From Bifidobacterium breve (GTDB lineage: Bacteria > Actinomycetota > Acidimicrobiia > Acidimicrobiales > Ilumatobacteraceae), in assembly GCA_945896935.1 (NCBI GenBank), contig CAMDER010000003.1, forward strand, positions 1 through 30,457: 30,457 bases of DNA, in the 5' to 3' direction. Of the stretch, positions 30,240 through 30,457 are shown piece after piece. The notes under the pieces were generated by a model. It was not told where the DNA came from. It made no database searches and was given only the letters and a program-made list of their open reading frames with translations. How positions within the stretch are numbered: position 1 is the stretch's first letter; each line of letters starts with the position of its first letter. The position numbers were made by a program, and so were the translations under genes.

Positions 30240-30457
30240 ATGGCTGACGTGTCAAGTTTCGGTGAAAGCGCGCCTCGAGTTCGCCGCAGCACCGCAACAT
30301 CGGCCTTTGGTGCATCGAAACGTGAAGGTCACGATGCGACGGCCTTTTATTCACGCTTTCGGACACCAGATATATCGGCAGACGAGACATTGGCCGATCC
30401 GCTCACGGTCGACCCTGTTCGAAATCAGATCTTTGTGGGCGATTCGCGAGATATGTC
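30240..30457 (+). CDS. N-terminus of a probable DNA methyltransferase (cut by window end)
   Basis: An open frame from ATG 30240 runs off the window after 72 complete codons. The first 55 residues are polar and Ser/Arg/Ala-rich ('RVRRSTATSAFGASKREGHD', then 'FYSRFRTPDISADETL'). It then reads 'NQIFVGDSRDM' at the edge. 'I-x-x-GD-[SA]-R-D-M' is the beginning of N6/N4-type DNA methyltransferases, in which a 'TSPPY' motif follows about 15-20 residues later, outside the window. So this may be a restriction-modification or orphan DNA methylase. Without the catalytic motif the assignment is provisional. Confidence 0.55.
   Translation, partial: MADVSSFGESAPRVRRSTATSAFGASKREGHDATAFYSRFRTPDISADETLADPLTVDPVRNQIFVGDSRDM

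Noticed and set aside
30130..30390. Minus-strand ORF of 86 residues upstream of plsY
   Set aside because: It is antisense to the start of the probable DNA methyltransferase and shows no features.

Overview
The window looks like chromosomal DNA of an actinobacterium, and I infer the class Acidimicrobiia (Ilumatobacter-like lineages). The direct support is a set of actinobacterial marker families: a WhiB regulator, a DUF3107 protein, a PdtaS-type histidine kinase, the SCO1664/DUF3090/MSMEG_4193-phosphatase trio, a mycothiol-dependent-isomerase-like protein, a UPF0182 protein and a DivIVA-domain protein. Base composition looks only moderately GC-rich, which suits those aquatic lineages better than mycobacteria or streptomycetes. 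No phage, transposon or CRISPR array is visible. The frames are intact and the genes tightly packed.

Layout. 1-3.5 kb: a DinB/maleylpyruvate-isomerase-like protein, a GDT1-family metal transporter, a HEAT-repeat protein with a small membrane partner, and a PDZ-Lon-like membrane protease. 3.5-8.4 kb: a DivIVA-domain protein with an unexpected Cys/His C-terminus resembling the end of phage MuF proteins, then a UPF0182 membrane protein. 8.4-13.5 kb: a coiled-coil protein, a methyltransferase, and a translationally coupled cassette (GT-C mannosyltransferase, SDR epimerase, DegT aminotransferase, GT2 glycosyltransferase) probably making or transferring a cell-surface sugar. 13.5-17.4 kb: an MTA/SAH nucleosidase, initiator tRNA-Met with promoter and terminator, a 39-bp tandem repeat, a pectinacetylesterase/Notum-like lipoprotein, a 58-residue acidic zinc-ribbon protein, and an RlmI-type rRNA methyltransferase.

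17.4-21.7 kb: an Mrp iron-sulfur carrier ATPase divergent from a SufR-like regulator, with five 12-bp tandem repeats between them; then DUF3107, PdtaS and WhiB. 21.9-25.5 kb: glycerophosphodiester phosphodiesterase, a DAGK-domain lipid kinase, and EtfB/EtfA. 25.6-30.1 kb: a run of six minus-strand genes (PlsY, alpha/beta hydrolase, the actinobacterial trio and a hypothetical protein). The last 218 bases hold the start of a probable DNA methyltransferase.

Themes. UPF0182, PDZ-protease, DUF3107, PdtaS and WhiB genes lie near one another in Mycobacterium tuberculosis too (from memory), so this appears to be an ancestral actinobacterial neighbourhood with lineage-specific insertions. Many transcription units start with a TANNNT box 6-7 nt before an ATG or GTG, the signature of leaderless mRNAs. 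The observations I rate highest are the DivIVA protein's C-terminus, the Mrp/SufR-like pair with its repeat array, the small zinc-ribbon protein and the leaderless promoter pattern.
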